From positions 1 to 44,103 of the forward strand of contig CALHHY010000004.1 in the NCBI GenBank assembly GCA_938030665.1: a stretch of 44,103 nucleotides of DNA, in the 5' to 3' direction. Positions 1-8,952 of this stretch are shown here, in pieces. Both the position numbers and the translations under genes were made by a program. This stretch comes from an uncultured Litoreibacter sp. Its GTDB lineage: Bacteria > Pseudomonadota > Alphaproteobacteria > Rhodobacterales > Rhodobacteraceae. Position 1 is the stretch's first letter. Each line of letters opens with the position of its first letter. The notes beneath the pieces are model-generated. The model was not told where the DNA came from. It saw only the letters and a list, made by a program, of their open reading frames with translations, and ran no database searches.

Positions 1-66
1 CAGGCCCGAAGCGCTGGCCTAAATAGCGGAACGTTCGCAGCAACATACCTCTCGCGAACATCCGGT

Positions 67-141
67 GCCCGGGTAGCTCAGGGGTAGAGCAGTGGATTGA
101 AAATCCTCGTGTCGGTGGTTCAAATCCGCCCCTGGGCACCA
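67..141 (+). tRNA. tRNA-Phe (GAA)
   Basis: A full cloverleaf can be drawn. The acceptor stem pairs 67-73 with 131-137, the D stem pairs 76-79 with 87-90, the anticodon loop is 97-103 with anticodon GAA at 99-101, and the T stem pairs 114-118 with 126-130. The discriminator A is at 138 and CCA (139-141) is encoded. The anticodon stem (92-96 with 104-108) contains one T-T mismatch (93 with 107), and the T loop reads TTCAAAT, which is within the normal consensus. No terminator is obvious directly downstream. Confidence 0.95.
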
Positions 142-158
142 TTTGAACCCAGGCAGAT

Positions 159-338
159 ATGACGATGAGGTTGGCCCTAGCTCTGATTATTGGCGTCCCT
201 TCTGTTTCGGGTTTGGGAGGTGATGGTCTGTTCTGTGGCGCCTCCGAGCAACCGCTCCGGTGGGCTGAGCGGCTAGATTGTTGTTGCATCGGGCATATCC
301 TGCAGGATGATAAGTTGTGTCTTGTGCGCTATCCGTAA
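159..338 (+). CDS. possible small secreted cysteine-rich protein
   Basis: This 59-codon frame between tRNA-Phe and the glycosyltransferase gene runs from ATG to TAA. The first 18 residues (MTMRLALALIIGVPSVSG) look like a short signal peptide, with Arg followed by a hydrophobic stretch and small residues. The rest has five cysteines, including a CCC triplet near residues 41-43. There is only a weak AGG upstream, and codon use is not strongly biased, so it may be chance. No family is recognised. An alternative start is the ATG at residue 3. The remaining bases to the next gene hold only a 15-codon frame. Confidence 0.3.
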   Translation: MTMRLALALIIGVPSVSGLGGDGLFCGASEQPLRWAERLDCCCIGHILQDDKLCLVRYP

Positions 339-453
339 TGTCGCTCTCGGTTAAAGGGGGTTCCTGCCGTGGGACCTATGCGCCTATGGTATTTCACGGA
401 AGCGATATCGGCGGAGCGGATGTGAGCACAGTCAGATGGCCCTTGAGGCGCGG

Positions 454-1443
454 ATGAGCGGCCATCGTTTCAATATCGTTGCGGTCGCGCAGGCGGGCAG
501 GTTGCAATATGAGGCCGTTCTGCTGGCTGCCTCCCTGCGTCAAACCAATCCCGATTTCAGCGGCAGGCTCATATTTGCTGAACCGCAGATGAATGACCTA
601 TGGGACCGCGATCCGGGCCTGCAGAACGCCGATGTCAAAGCCTGTCTCGACCGGCTTGGCGCGGAGGTTATCCCTTTCGAGAACAATGTGTTCGGAGCAA
701 GCTATCCCTACGGCAACAAGATCGAGGCGCTGGCCGCCATGCCCGAGGGGGAGCCGTTCCTGTTTCTCGACACGGACACGCTGATCACGGGCGATTTGGG
801 GCCGGTCGCGTTTGATTTCGACCGCCCGACCGCGTCGATGAAGCGGGAGGGGACCTGGCCCAAGATCGAGCTTTACGGGCCGGGCTATGCCCAGATCTGG
901 GGCGCGCTTTATGACCGGTTCGGGCTGGATTTCGACAGCTCGCTCGACCTGTCACAACCCGACGAATACTGGCAACGCTACCTCTATTTCAACGCCGGGT
1001 TCTACTACTACCGCTGCCCAAGGGAATTCGGCGCGCGATTCCTCAAATACGCCCAGTCTATCCGCGACGACCCGCCCGACGCGCTTGTGTGCCAGGAACT
1101 GGACCCGTGGCTGGACCAGGTGGCGTTGCCTTTGGTCATTCACGCCTTGGGCGGGGGCAGGGTGCCGGGTGTAGCCAATATGATGGACCACGCCGTGACC
1201 TGCCATTACCGCGTGCTGCCGCTGCTTTATGCGCGGGAGCCCGACGCCGTCGTCGCCCTGCTGGAACAGGTTGCGGCCCCGAACTGGATCAAGAAGGTGC
1301 TCAAGCAATACGAGCCGATGAAACGGATGATTTATCAGGGCAAAGGTCAACGTGCGCGGGCGCTGTTTGACCGGCGCGCACTGCCCCGCAAGGAGCAGGC
1401 GATCCGAAACCGGTTGAAACGCAACAACCTCTGGCTGCGCTGA
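454..1443 (+). CDS. putative GT-A-fold glycosyltransferase
   Basis: A predicted soluble protein of 329 aa. Near residue 103 it has a hydrophobic beta strand ending in a D-x-D motif (FLFLDTDTLI). In GT-A nucleotide-sugar transferases this motif binds the metal and the sugar nucleotide. The N-terminal part (FNIVAVAQAGRLQYEAVLLAASL) resembles the first strand and helix of such folds. The Lys/Arg-rich C-terminus could contact membrane or acidic polymers. Sugar donor and acceptor cannot be told from sequence. The ATG at 454 is preferred because GAGG lies 5 bases upstream; an in-frame ATG at 436 would add six residues. It is convergent with the MFS gene, only 6 bases away. The GT-A assignment rests on the DxD context and is moderately secure. 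Confidence 0.65.
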   Translation: MSGHRFNIVAVAQAGRLQYEAVLLAASLRQTNPDFSGRLIFAEPQMNDLWDRDPGLQNADVKACLDRLGAEVIPFENNVFGASYPYGNKIEALAAMPEGEPFLFLDTDTLITGDLGPVAFDFDRPTASMKREGTWPKIELYGPGYAQIWGALYDRFGLDFDSSLDLSQPDEYWQRYLYFNAGFYYYRCPREFGARFLKYAQSIRDDPPDALVCQELDPWLDQVALPLVIHALGGGRVPGVANMMDHAVTCHYRVLPLLYAREPDAVVALLEQVAAPNWIKKVLKQYEPMKRMIYQGKGQRARALFDRRALPRKEQAIRNRLKRNNLWLR

Positions 1444-1449
1444 AACGGT

Positions 1450-2622
1450 CTAGGCTGAGGCCGGTTGCGGAGCCAGCCGGTGTGACCAGATGATATGCAA
1501 AACGGCGGCAATACCGACGATCCCGGCCCAGACGCCAAGCGCGATCAGCCCGCCATAGACCAGGACGGCGCCGCCAATGGCAGACCCGATTGCCGCGCCC
1601 ACATAGATGGCCGCCGCGTTCAGGGCCAACAGCACGGGTGCCTGCTCCGGGGCGAGCGCCACCAGCCGCAATTGCTGGCTGGCCATGAAGGACCATCCGG
1701 CGGTTGACCAAACGAAGATCAGCAGGAACAGCAGCGGCAAGGGCAGCGGCAGCATCGAAAACAGCGGCATGCAAAGCACCTGAAGGGTGGCGCATCCCAG
1801 CAATGTGCGGCGTGGCCCCAGCCGGTCAGCACTCCAGCCGCCGACGATATTGCCAGCGACCGCACCCAGCCCGAAGACCAGCAGAGCCGCGGTGATGCCG
1901 TTGCGACCGAACCCCATCGTGGCCTCAAGCAAGGGGGCAACATACGTGTAAAGGACGTAGATCGCGGCCAGGAATGTGCTGGTAAAGAGCACGGCCAGCA
2001 TCTTGGGAAAGTCGGTGACGACCGCGCCTAGGTCACGCAAGGAAACCGCTTGGAACCGCAAACCTGTCGGCACCCGTGTCCAGATGAAATAGAGGCAGGG
2101 CAGGGCAAGCAGCGCCACGATCAGAAAGGCCGAGCGCCAGCCGAACGTATAAGCGATGAAGCTGCCTGCAGGCACGCCCAAGACCTGTGCAAGGGTGAGG
2201 CCGAAGAAGACGGCGGCAAGGGTGCGCCCCCGTTCCTCCGGGGCGCTGAGGCCGGCGGCGGTGGCAGCAGCGACCGGCGTGAACAGCCCGGCACCACAAG
2301 CGGCCACCAACCTGCTCAGGTTCAGACCCAAAGCGGTGTCCGACAGCGAGGCCAGCAGGCAGGACAGCGCGAAAACGGTCATCCCCAAGGCCAACACGCG
2401 CCGCCGGCCAATCCGGCCCGTCAGCGACACGATAAGCGGCGACAGGACGGCGTAGGAAAGCGCGTAGACCGTCATCACCTGACCTGCCTCGCCGGGGGTC
2501 AATCCCAGATCCTGGGCCAGCGGGGTCAGCATCCCGATCACCAGAAACGCCCCCATCCCGATCACGAAGTTGGAGGCGGATAGAAGGACAATCAGCATCC
2601 GGTCAGTGGTGGTGCCGCTCAC
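1450..2622 (-). CDS. MFS drug/metabolite efflux permease (DHA1-like)
   Basis: An inner-membrane transporter of 390 aa with about 12 hydrophobic segments. The loop after TM2 carries a typical MFS motif A remnant ([13 protein letters not shown]), and length and layout match the DHA1 / AraJ-type proton-driven exporters. The substrate is not predictable. The gene starts with GTG inside the last codons of hisE (GTGA overlap at 2619-2622). It is therefore probably translated by coupling with hisF-hisE, although exporters of this type are not part of histidine synthesis. Confidence 0.85.
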   Translation of the reverse strand: MSGTTTDRMLIVLLSASNFVIGMGAFLVIGMLTPLAQDLGLTPGEAGQVMTVYALSYAVLSPLIVSLTGRIGRRRVLALGMTVFALSCLLASLSDTALGLNLSRLVAACGAGLFTPVAAATAAGLSAPEERGRTLAAVFFGLTLAQVLGVPAGSFIAYTFGWRSAFLIVALLALPCLYFIWTRVPTGLRFQAVSLRDLGAVVTDFPKMLAVLFTSTFLAAIYVLYTYVAPLLEATMGFGRNGITAALLVFGLGAVAGNIVGGWSADRLGPRRTLLGCATLQVLCMPLFSMLPLPLPLLFLLIFVWSTAGWSFMASQQLRLVALAPEQAPVLLALNAAAIYVGAAIGSAIGGAVLVYGGLIALGVWAGIVGIAAVLHIIWSHRLAPQPASA

Positions 2623-2930
2623 TCCCGGCCGGCTTTCTCGGCGATGCCTGACATGGATTGACGCCGCTCAAGCTCTGCCAACACATCGGTCAGCGGCACG
2701 TCGCGCGACTCGAGCATGACGAGCAGGTGGTACAGCACATCAGCCGCCTCCGCCCGCAGGTTGTCGCGGTCGCCCTTGACGCAGGCGATTACGGCCTCAA
2801 TCGCCTCTTCGCCAAATTTCTCGGCGCATTTCTCTGGCCCTTTGGCCAACAGTCGCGCCGTCCAAGAGCTTTCGGGATCAGCCCCTTTGCGCGCGGCGAT
2901 GACCTGCGACAGGTCCTCCAGCACGCTCAC
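2619..2930 (-). CDS. hisE: phosphoribosyl-ATP pyrophosphohydrolase HisE
   Basis: A 103-aa enzyme of the all-alpha NTP pyrophosphohydrolase (MazG-like) fold. It removes pyrophosphate from phosphoribosyl-ATP, the second step of histidine synthesis. The conserved core [16 protein letters not shown], followed by [11 protein letters not shown], gives the E-x2-E and E/D metal-binding residues, and the length is normal for stand-alone HisE. The start is GTG, overlapping the hisF stop (GTGA), and the end overlaps the MFS start, so the three genes form one transcription and translation unit. The partner hisI is not in the window. Confidence 0.95.
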   Translation of the reverse strand: MSVLEDLSQVIAARKGADPESSWTARLLAKGPEKCAEKFGEEAIEAVIACVKGDRDNLRAEAADVLYHLLVMLESRDVPLTDVLAELERRQSMSGIAEKAGRE

Positions 2931-3691
2931 GCCGCGATCCTCATGTTCAACCCCGCCGCTGCCATATGGGCCTTGGCCTCGGCGATGGTGTAGTCCCCGA
3001 AGTGAAAGATCGACGCCGCCAGCACGGCATCCGCGCCGCCCAGTGTCACCCCTTCAACCAGATGATCCAGGTTGCCGACCCCGCCCGAGGCAATGACCGG
3101 CACCGAAACGGCGTCAGAAATCGCACGGGTCAGGGGCAGGTTGTAGCCGTCGCGGGTGCCATCGCGGTCCATGGAGGTCAGCAGGATTTCGCCCGCGCCT
3201 TTCGCCACGATCATCTCCGCGAATTCGACCGCGTCTATGCCCGTGGGTTTGCGCCCGCCTGCGGTGAACAGCTCCCATTTGCCGGGGGCGGTTGTCTTGG
3301 CGTCCAGCGCCACGACGATACATTGCGACCCGAACCGGTCAGCGGCCTCACGCACCACATCCGGATTTGCCACCGCGGCGGAGTTGAAAGACACCTTATC
3401 TGCGCCGGCCAGCAGCAATTTGCGCACGTCCTCATGGGTGCGGACGCCGCCACCTACGGTCAGGGGGATGTAGCAGGCTTCTGCTGTGCGGGTGACCACG
3501 TCAAACATGGTGCCGCGGTTTTCATGGGTGGCGTTTATGTCCAGAAAACACAGCTCGTCCGCGCCCGCCGCGTCATAGGCTTTGGCGGCCTCAACCGGGT
3601 CGCCCGCGTCGCGCAGCCCCACAAAATTGACGCCCTTCACCACGCGCCCGTCCTTGACGTCCAGGCAGGGGATGATGCGGGTTTTCAACAT
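2927..3691 (-). CDS. hisF: imidazole glycerol phosphate synthase cyclase subunit HisF
   Basis: A cytoplasmic (beta/alpha)8 barrel of 254 aa. It uses ammonia delivered by HisH to convert PRFAR into imidazole glycerol phosphate and AICAR. The two catalytic aspartates are seen in IPCLDVKDG (near residue 11) and VVALDAK (near residue 130), and the phosphate-binding loops (GGGVRT, ASGGVG) are intact. An in-frame extension upstream exists, but the family N-terminus [11 protein letters not shown] fixes the ATG at 3691. The stop overlaps the hisE start. The partner hisH lies about 2 kb away on the same strand, separated by hisA and two antisense genes. Confidence 0.97.
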   Translation of the reverse strand: MLKTRIIPCLDVKDGRVVKGVNFVGLRDAGDPVEAAKAYDAAGADELCFLDINATHENRGTMFDVVTRTAEACYIPLTVGGGVRTHEDVRKLLLAGADKVSFNSAAVANPDVVREAADRFGSQCIVVALDAKTTAPGKWELFTAGGRKPTGIDAVEFAEMIVAKGAGEILLTSMDRDGTRDGYNLPLTRAISDAVSVPVIASGGVGNLDHLVEGVTLGGADAVLAASIFHFGDYTIAEAKAHMAAAGLNMRIAA

Positions 3692-3814
3692 TGGCGTGGC
3701 TCCTTCGGGTGGGCAAGGCTTAGCGGCTCTCCGCCGATGATGCCAGATATGTGATTGGATTATCCGCCGCCATATATAGTTTAGAACTTGCAACGCATCA
3801 CATGGAGATAATTG

Positions 3815-4258
3815 ATGAAAGCCTTTCTGATGTCGACCGCAATCGCGCTAGGAGCCGCCATGCCCGCTTTCGCTGACCTTGTTACCGTGCCCTCGTCCAA
3901 ATCCGTGACAGAGACGGCCGATGCATTAGCCGCTGCCATTGAAGGGGCGGGCGCCAAGGTTGTGGCCCGCGTAGACCATCACAAAGCTGCCGAGGGCGCG
4001 GGGCTTGAGATGGCTGAGGCCACGGTGTTGATCTTCGGCAATCCCAAGATCGGCACACCTGCCATGCAGGCCGACACCCGCGCTGGCCTGAGGCTACCGT
4101 TGAAAGTGCTGGTCTATGCGGATGAGGACGGCAAAACCCATCTGACCTATGAAGACCCTGCCGCGATGTTCGCAGGCCTCGATATTCCAAGCGACGCGGG
4201 TTTCGTGAAAACGATGACTGGCGCCTTGGGCAAGCTGACCGGCAAGGCTGCCGAGTAA
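3815..4258 (+). CDS. DUF302 family secreted protein
   Basis: A 147-aa protein beginning with a clear Sec signal peptide ([20 protein letters not shown], probable cleavage near residue 20). The rest matches the DUF302 layout: [26 protein letters not shown], then [14 protein letters not shown], then the region around LPLKVLVY and TYEDP. DUF302 proteins are small alpha/beta proteins of unproven function, often periplasmic or lipid-anchored. The ATG at 3815 follows GGAG with 7 bases spacing; the TTG just before it is ignored. The gene is transcribed divergently from hisF and converges on hisA, so it sits inside the his region on the opposite strand. Confidence 0.85.
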   Translation: MKAFLMSTAIALGAAMPAFADLVTVPSSKSVTETADALAAAIEGAGAKVVARVDHHKAAEGAGLEMAEATVLIFGNPKIGTPAMQADTRAGLRLPLKVLVYADEDGKTHLTYEDPAAMFAGLDIPSDAGFVKTMTGALGKLTGKAAE

Positions 4259-4298
4259 GTCATAGCAAAAGGCTGCGGCCCGCCAAGGGCCGTCAGCG

Positions 4299-5021
4299 CT
4301 ACCCTTTCAGAGCCGCCAAAGCCTGCGGCACGTCAAACGCCCCGTCATAAAGCGCACGCCCCGAGATCACGCCGTCAAGCGGCGCGCCGCTGGCCTTGAG
4401 CGCCTGCAAATCCGCAAGTGAGGACACACCGCCGGATGCGATGACCGGGATCGATACGGCCTTGGCCAGCGCCGCCGTCGCCGCGACGTTTGGGCCCTGC
4501 ATGGCCCCGTCGCGATTGATGTCGGTATAGATCAGCGCGGCAACGCCTGCATCCTCGAACTGGCGGGCGAGGGCTGTGACCTCGATATCTGTTTCCTCCG
4601 CCCAGCCCCGTGTCGCAACCATTCCGTCGCGCGCGTCCAGACCAATGGCGACCTGGCCGGGAAAATTACGCGCGGCGTCGCGCACCAGGTCGGGGTCCTC
4701 CACCGCCACGGTGCCCAGGATCACGCGAGCTAGCCCTTTCGACAGCCATGCCTCGATCGTGGCCAAGTCGCGGATACCGCCGCCAAGCTGCGCCGGGACG
4801 GAAATACGCGCCAGGATGCTGTCGACTGCCTCGCCATTGACCGGGGTGCCGGCAAAGGCGCCGTTCAGATCGACCAGATGCATCCACTCGCAGCCTGCGG
4901 CCTCGAACGCGGCGGCCTGGGCGGCAGGGTCGTCGTTGAACACAGTGGCTTGCGCCATCTCGCCCTTGTAAAGGCGCACGCAAGCGCCGTCTTTGAGGTC
5001 AATGGCAGGGTACAGGATCAT
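4299..5021 (-). CDS. hisA: phosphoribosylformimino-5-aminoimidazole carboxamide ribotide isomerase HisA
   Basis: A 240-aa (beta/alpha)8 barrel that isomerises ProFAR to PRFAR, the substrate of HisF/HisH. The catalytic Asp residues are in YPAIDLKDG (residue 8) and IGLDARDG (near 128). The phosphate loops (LGGGIRD, ASGGVSS) are present and length is normal for HisA. The neighbours are DUF302 downstream (convergent) and DUF2147 upstream (divergent), so hisA likely has its own promoter in the 140-base gap at 5022-5161. Confidence 0.97.
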   Translation of the reverse strand: MILYPAIDLKDGACVRLYKGEMAQATVFNDDPAAQAAAFEAAGCEWMHLVDLNGAFAGTPVNGEAVDSILARISVPAQLGGGIRDLATIEAWLSKGLARVILGTVAVEDPDLVRDAARNFPGQVAIGLDARDGMVATRGWAEETDIEVTALARQFEDAGVAALIYTDINRDGAMQGPNVAATAALAKAVSIPVIASGGVSSLADLQALKASGAPLDGVISGRALYDGAFDVPQALAALKG

Positions 5022-5161
5022 GGTTCGGCCTTCGGATGTCTGGTTTTCGTGCTCCTATCCCATAGCCGCCGCTGCGATGCAAAGGGGAAGGGACCCAACG
5101 TCACGCTTGATCCGCGTCAGGGCCGCGCGGCACAGTTACGCCAGATTTTTGGGAGGAAACC

Positions 5162-5551
5162 ATGAAACTACTGACATTTACCGCGGGTCTGGCCCTCGCC
5201 CTCACCAGCGCTGCCTTCGCCGCCGACCCGTTGGAGGGGACATGGCGCACCGCAAAGGATGACAATGGCAATTCCGGGCTGATCAAGGTGGCCCCTTGCG
5301 GTGATGCGCTTTGCGGTGTGCTGATCCAATCTTTCGACAATGCCGGCAAGCCGTTCAAGTCCGAAAACCAGGGACGTCAGATCATTTCCCAGACCAAGGC
5401 CACGGGCGGCGGCAGCTACAAGGGCAAGGTGTTCTCCCCCGATCGGGGCAAGACCTATAATTCCCGTCTGAAGCTGTCGGGCAACACGCTGAAAGTGTCT
5501 GGCTGCGTGCTGGGCATCTGCCGTGATGGCGGGACCTGGACCAAGCAGTAA
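5162..5551 (+). CDS. DUF2147 family secreted protein
   Basis: A 129-aa protein with a signal peptide (MKLLTFTAGLALALTSAAFA). The mature part starts ADPLEGTWRT and has the DUF2147 pattern: an opening G-x-W, IKVAPCGDALCGVLI, then a beta-rich stretch (YKGKVFSPDRGKTY, LKLSGNTLKVSGCVLGICR). Four cysteines may form two disulfides. Members of this family are small beta-barrel, lipocalin-like periplasmic proteins without a settled function. The ATG at 5162 follows GGGAGGAAACC, a strong ribosome binding site. The gene is divergent from hisA and convergent with hisH, again inserted between his genes on the opposite strand. Confidence 0.88.
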   Translation: MKLLTFTAGLALALTSAAFAADPLEGTWRTAKDDNGNSGLIKVAPCGDALCGVLIQSFDNAGKPFKSENQGRQIISQTKATGGGSYKGKVFSPDRGKTYNSRLKLSGNTLKVSGCVLGICRDGGTWTKQ

Positions 5552-5554
5552 GGC

Positions 5555-5599
5555 AGAGTTTCGAAGAAACTCTGATCCCAAACTCTCGCAAGAGAGTTT
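5555..5599. terminator. two adjacent perfect hairpins between convergent genes
   Basis: Positions 5555-5573 form an 8-bp perfect stem (AGAGTTTC / GAAACTCT) with a 3-base loop. Positions 5580-5599 form another 8-bp perfect stem (AAACTCTC / GAGAGTTT) with a GCAA tetraloop. They fill the gap between the DUF2147 stop and the hisH stop. They are probably bidirectional terminators, although neither has a long T tract. The arms are also complementary across hairpins, so alternative pairings are possible. Confidence 0.65.
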
Positions 5600-5600
5600 G

Positions 5601-6242
5601 TTACGGGCGCCAGGTCAGGAAGTTTGAGATCAGCCGGAGCCCGGTGCTCTGGCTTTTTTCCGGATGGAACTGCGTCCCGATCATATTGTCGCGCGCCACA
5701 ATGGCCGTGACCTCCCCGCCATAGTCCACATGCGCCATGCGGTGCGACAGGTCGGTCACCCCGAACTGATAGCTATGGACGAAATAGGCGTGGTGGCCCG
5801 TCTCGACGCCTGCCAGCACGGGGTGAACCCCCTCGATCACCAGGTCATTCCACCCCATATGCGGGACCTTCAGCTTCGGGTCGGCGGGTGCGATCAGGGT
5901 GATCTCCCCGTCAATCCAGCCAAAACCGGGCGTATCGCTATATTCGCGGCCAAGCGTGGCCATCATCTGCATGCCAACGCAAATCCCCATGAAGGGTTTT
6001 GCGTCGACCGTCGCGGCCTCGACAATCGCCTCATAAAGCGCGGCGCGGTCTTGCATCAGGGCGCGGCGGCAGGCCGGGAATGCCCCGTCGCCGGGCAGCA
6101 CGATACGGTCGGCGCGGCGCACGTCATCGGGGTCGGAGGTGACCCGCACCACCCCGCCATCGCCTTCCCGTGCCATGCGCTGAAACGCCTTTTCGGCGGA
6201 GTGCAGGTTGCCGCTATCATAATCAACCAAAGCGGTGAGCAT
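5601..6242 (-). CDS. hisH: imidazole glycerol phosphate synthase glutaminase subunit HisH
   Basis: A class I glutamine amidotransferase of 213 aa that makes ammonia for HisF. The nucleophile Cys is in MGICVGMQMM (near residue 88), and the His/Glu of the triad are in GTQFHPEKSQ near the C-terminus. The oxyanion-hole region VLPGDGAF and the HSYQF stretch are typical of HisH. It starts two bases after the hisB stop, so hisB-hisH is a tight pair. The paired hairpins at 5555-5599 lie directly after its stop codon. Confidence 0.96.
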   Translation of the reverse strand: MLTALVDYDSGNLHSAEKAFQRMAREGDGGVVRVTSDPDDVRRADRIVLPGDGAFPACRRALMQDRAALYEAIVEAATVDAKPFMGICVGMQMMATLGREYSDTPGFGWIDGEITLIAPADPKLKVPHMGWNDLVIEGVHPVLAGVETGHHAYFVHSYQFGVTDLSHRMAHVDYGGEVTAIVARDNMIGTQFHPEKSQSTGLRLISNFLTWRP

Positions 6243-6244
6243 GG

Positions 6245-6832
6245 CTAGAGGCTGCCCTTGGTGGAGGGAATGTCATCGGCTTTGCGCGGGTCCGTCTCCA
6301 ACGCGTCGCGCAGCGCCCGCGCCACGGCCTTGAATGCGGCTTCCACAATGTGGTGGCTGTTGAACCCGTGCAGCTGGTCAATGTGGAGCGTAATGCCGCC
6401 GTGGGTCGCGAAGGCCTGAAAGAACTCCCGCACCAGTTCCGTGTCGAATGTCCCGATCTTCTGGGTCGGAATGTCGAGATTGCAGATCAGGAACGGCCGG
6501 GCTGAGAGGTCCAGCGCACAAGCCACCTGCGCGTCATCCATAGGCAAGTGGCATGCACCGTAGCGCCGGATGCCGCGCTTATCGCCCACGGCCTGCGCCA
6601 AAGCCTGACCAATCGCGATGCCGGTATCTTCGACCGTATGGTGGTCGTCGATATGCAAATCCCCCTTGGCGCGCACCACCATGTCAATCAAAGCATGTCG
6701 CGCCAATTGGTCGAGCATATGGTCAAAGAAACCAACGCCGGTCTGGTTGTCATAGCTGCCGCTGCCATCAAGATTGATCTCGACGGTGATGTCGGTTTCA
6801 GCGGTTTTGCGGGTGATTTTGGCGGTCCGCAT
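6245..6832 (-). CDS. hisB: imidazoleglycerol-phosphate dehydratase HisB
   Basis: A 195-aa monofunctional dehydratase that converts imidazole glycerol phosphate to imidazole acetol phosphate with Mn. The two His-rich metal motifs are intact: [11 protein letters not shown] and [11 protein letters not shown]. The opening R-x-A-x-I-x-R-x-T-x-E-T pattern and FFDHML confirm the family. The frame is open for another 85 codons upstream, but homology starts at [12 protein letters not shown], so the ATG at 6832 is used. It is the first gene of the hisB-hisH pair and is divergent from the Hint-domain gene; the 211-base gap should hold both promoters. Confidence 0.96.
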   Translation of the reverse strand: MRTAKITRKTAETDITVEINLDGSGSYDNQTGVGFFDHMLDQLARHALIDMVVRAKGDLHIDDHHTVEDTGIAIGQALAQAVGDKRGIRRYGACHLPMDDAQVACALDLSARPFLICNLDIPTQKIGTFDTELVREFFQAFATHGGITLHIDQLHGFNSHHIVEAAFKAVARALRDALETDPRKADDIPSTKGSL

Positions 6833-7043
6833 CGGGCGCTCCTTGCAGGTTTCTGAGGCCTTATAGGGGGCTGGTCCGGTGGGGCCAAGGGGTCGGTGGG
6901 CCGCAGTCATTTGCCCTGACCTGCCGGCAACAATCTCGGCTGTGCAGGCGGCTTTGTCCACGAAATCAACGCCGCACTGCCGCAATTCAGACAGACCAGC
7001 GGGCGAAGACGCTTTCCAAAACATGGTTAAGGAAGGGTGAGAA

Positions 7044-8693
7044 TTGCCCGCAATCGATGCGAACACGTCGGCCAGCGCGCTTGACATGGCGACCGAGATA
7101 TTCGGTCCCGGCTTCGTTATTGATGGTGCGGTCTATAGCGGGGACGCGGGTTCCTCCGGGACCTATTCCAATGGGGACACCACCAATCCGGGCGTGCTGC
7201 CGTCTGACAGCGGGGTCATTCTGTCGACCGGGCTGGTGTCCAATTTCGCCAATGCCACGGGGGCGAACAATCAGGACGGGGGCACCTCGACAGATACGGC
7301 CGGCATTGATGGCAGCACCGTCTTCAACACGGCGGCGGGCGCCTTTACATTCGATGCCTCGATCCTTGAGGTGACCTTTACGCCCGAACCTGGCCAAACC
7401 TCCCTGAACTTGGAATTTCGTTTCTATTCAGAAGAATACAACGAATACGTCTACTCTAACTTCAACGATATCGCGCTTGTGCAACTGGACGGGGTGACGC
7501 AGCCTATCTCCGTCGGGTCGGGGGAGATTTCGGTCAACGGAATCAATAATGCAGGCACTGTAAACCCCAGTTTTGGCGATCAAGCCAATGACGCCAACCC
7601 CGGCAACGGGGTTTTCGACAGCGCCAATCCGAACCTCTATATCGACAACACCGGCGGCATCTTCGCGACGGAGATGGACGGCTTCACCGTGACGCTGTCC
7701 CTCGATATTGCGGTGACGCCGGGCGTGCAGCAAACGCTGCTGATCGGGATCGCGGATGTGGGGGACCAGCTGTGGGACAGCTCGATCGTCATCGCGTCGA
7801 ATAACAGCCCGGATGCAACAGATAATGACCCCGTAGCAGTTGATGACACCGGGATCGTGCTGGACGGGTTAGTGCCCGAAACCGTCGATCTTCTTGCGAA
7901 TGACACCGATCCCAATGGGCAAACGCTGACCATTACGCAAATCAACGGGGTGGGTGTCGTGGCCAATGACATGGTCACACTGAACACAGGTCAGACCATC
8001 ACGCTAAACAGCGACGGCACCATCACGCTGGTCAATACCGGCGAGAATCTGGGGCAAAGCTCGTTCAGCTATACCGTGGTCGACACTGACGGCAACACGG
8101 ACAGCGCTTTCGTGACCTTTGACGCCGTACCGATCTGTTTTTGCGCGGGCACGCTGATTGACACGACCCGTGGCCCCGTCCCGGTGGAGGCGCTTGGCAT
8201 TGGGGATCAGGTGCTCACCCATGATGACGGACCGCAGCCCATCCGCTGGATCGGCCACCGGCAAATGGCGGCGCGTTGCGCAGCCACCGCCCCGGTTGTT
8301 TTTGAGGCAGGCAGCATGGGAAATGACTGGCCTTTGCAGGTCTCCCCCCAACACCGTCTGTTACAGAGCGGTCATCTGAGCGAGCTTTATTTTGGCAGCC
8401 ACGAGGTACTGGCGGCGGCAATCCATCTGATCAACGGGCAGACGATCCGGCAAAAGATCGGCGGCCGTGTTGAATATTTCCATCTGATGTTTGATCGCCA
8501 CCAGATCATCAGCGCCAATGGCGTACCAAGCGAAAGCTACCAGCCCGGGGCCTACAGCCTGCCCGGTCTTGAGCCTGTCGCACGCGAAGGGCTGTTCGAC
8601 ACCTTCCCGGCCTTGCGGTTGAATCCCGTGGCCTACAGCGCCTGTGCCCGGCCGTCGGTCAAAGGCCAGATGGCGGCCCTGCTTGTCGCCTAG
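7044..8693 (+). CDS. secreted choice-of-anchor L / cadherin-like / Hint-domain protein
   Basis: A predicted extracellular protein of 549 aa. Residues 10-260 resemble the choice-of-anchor L domain ([49 protein letters not shown]). Residues 265-360 form one acidic Ca-binding Ig/cadherin-like repeat ([23 protein letters not shown]). From residue 365 a Hedgehog/intein-type Hint domain begins: nucleophile Cys in [10 protein letters not shown], then [14 protein letters not shown], then SPQHRLL with the conserved His. Such domains self-cleave or splice. No Sec signal is seen, so type I secretion is likely. TTG at 7044 is chosen as start because GGAAGGG lies 6 bases upstream. Substrate and role are unknown. 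Confidence 0.85.
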   Translation: MPAIDANTSASALDMATEIFGPGFVIDGAVYSGDAGSSGTYSNGDTTNPGVLPSDSGVILSTGLVSNFANATGANNQDGGTSTDTAGIDGSTVFNTAAGAFTFDASILEVTFTPEPGQTSLNLEFRFYSEEYNEYVYSNFNDIALVQLDGVTQPISVGSGEISVNGINNAGTVNPSFGDQANDANPGNGVFDSANPNLYIDNTGGIFATEMDGFTVTLSLDIAVTPGVQQTLLIGIADVGDQLWDSSIVIASNNSPDATDNDPVAVDDTGIVLDGLVPETVDLLANDTDPNGQTLTITQINGVGVVANDMVTLNTGQTITLNSDGTITLVNTGENLGQSSFSYTVVDTDGNTDSAFVTFDAVPICFCAGTLIDTTRGPVPVEALGIGDQVLTHDDGPQPIRWIGHRQMAARCAATAPVVFEAGSMGNDWPLQVSPQHRLLQSGHLSELYFGSHEVLAAAIHLINGQTIRQKIGGRVEYFHLMFDRHQIISANGVPSESYQPGAYSLPGLEPVAREGLFDTFPALRLNPVAYSACARPSVKGQMAALLVA

Positions 8694-8729
8694 GCCCCGC
8701 TCGCCGGCAGTACGGTGCCACCAAACGAG

Positions 8730-8759
8730 AAAAGCCGCCCCGGGGTGGGACGGCTTTTT
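8730..8759. terminator. rho-independent terminator
   Basis: An 8-bp stem AAAAGCCG / CGGCTTTT (8730-8737 with 8751-8758), with further C/G pairing in the loop, is followed by T residues. The A/T flanks are symmetric, so it can serve both the Hint gene (plus strand) and the tRNA-Gly transcript (minus strand). Confidence 0.8.
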
Positions 8760-8780
8760 CTATACGCCATTTAACCAATC

Positions 8781-8855
8781 TGGAGCGGGCGATGAGATTC
8801 GAACTCACGACCCTAACCTTGGCAAGGTTATGCTCTACCCCTGAGCTACGCCCGC
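8781..8855 (-). tRNA. tRNA-Gly (GCC)
   Basis: On the minus strand a complete cloverleaf is present: acceptor GCGGGCG / CGCCCGC, D stem GCTC / GAGC, anticodon stem TAACC / GGTTA with loop TTGCCAA (anticodon GCC), T loop TTCGAAT, discriminator T and encoded CCA. Length is 75 bases. A terminator follows at 8730-8759. Confidence 0.96.
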
Positions 8856-8952
8856 ATCCGTTGGTGAAGCGTGAGATAATAAAGCTGCCCCTCTGCCGCA
8901 AGAGGAAAATGCGGTGAGTGCGCTCTTTTTATTTGAGTACCTGCGGCGCAGA

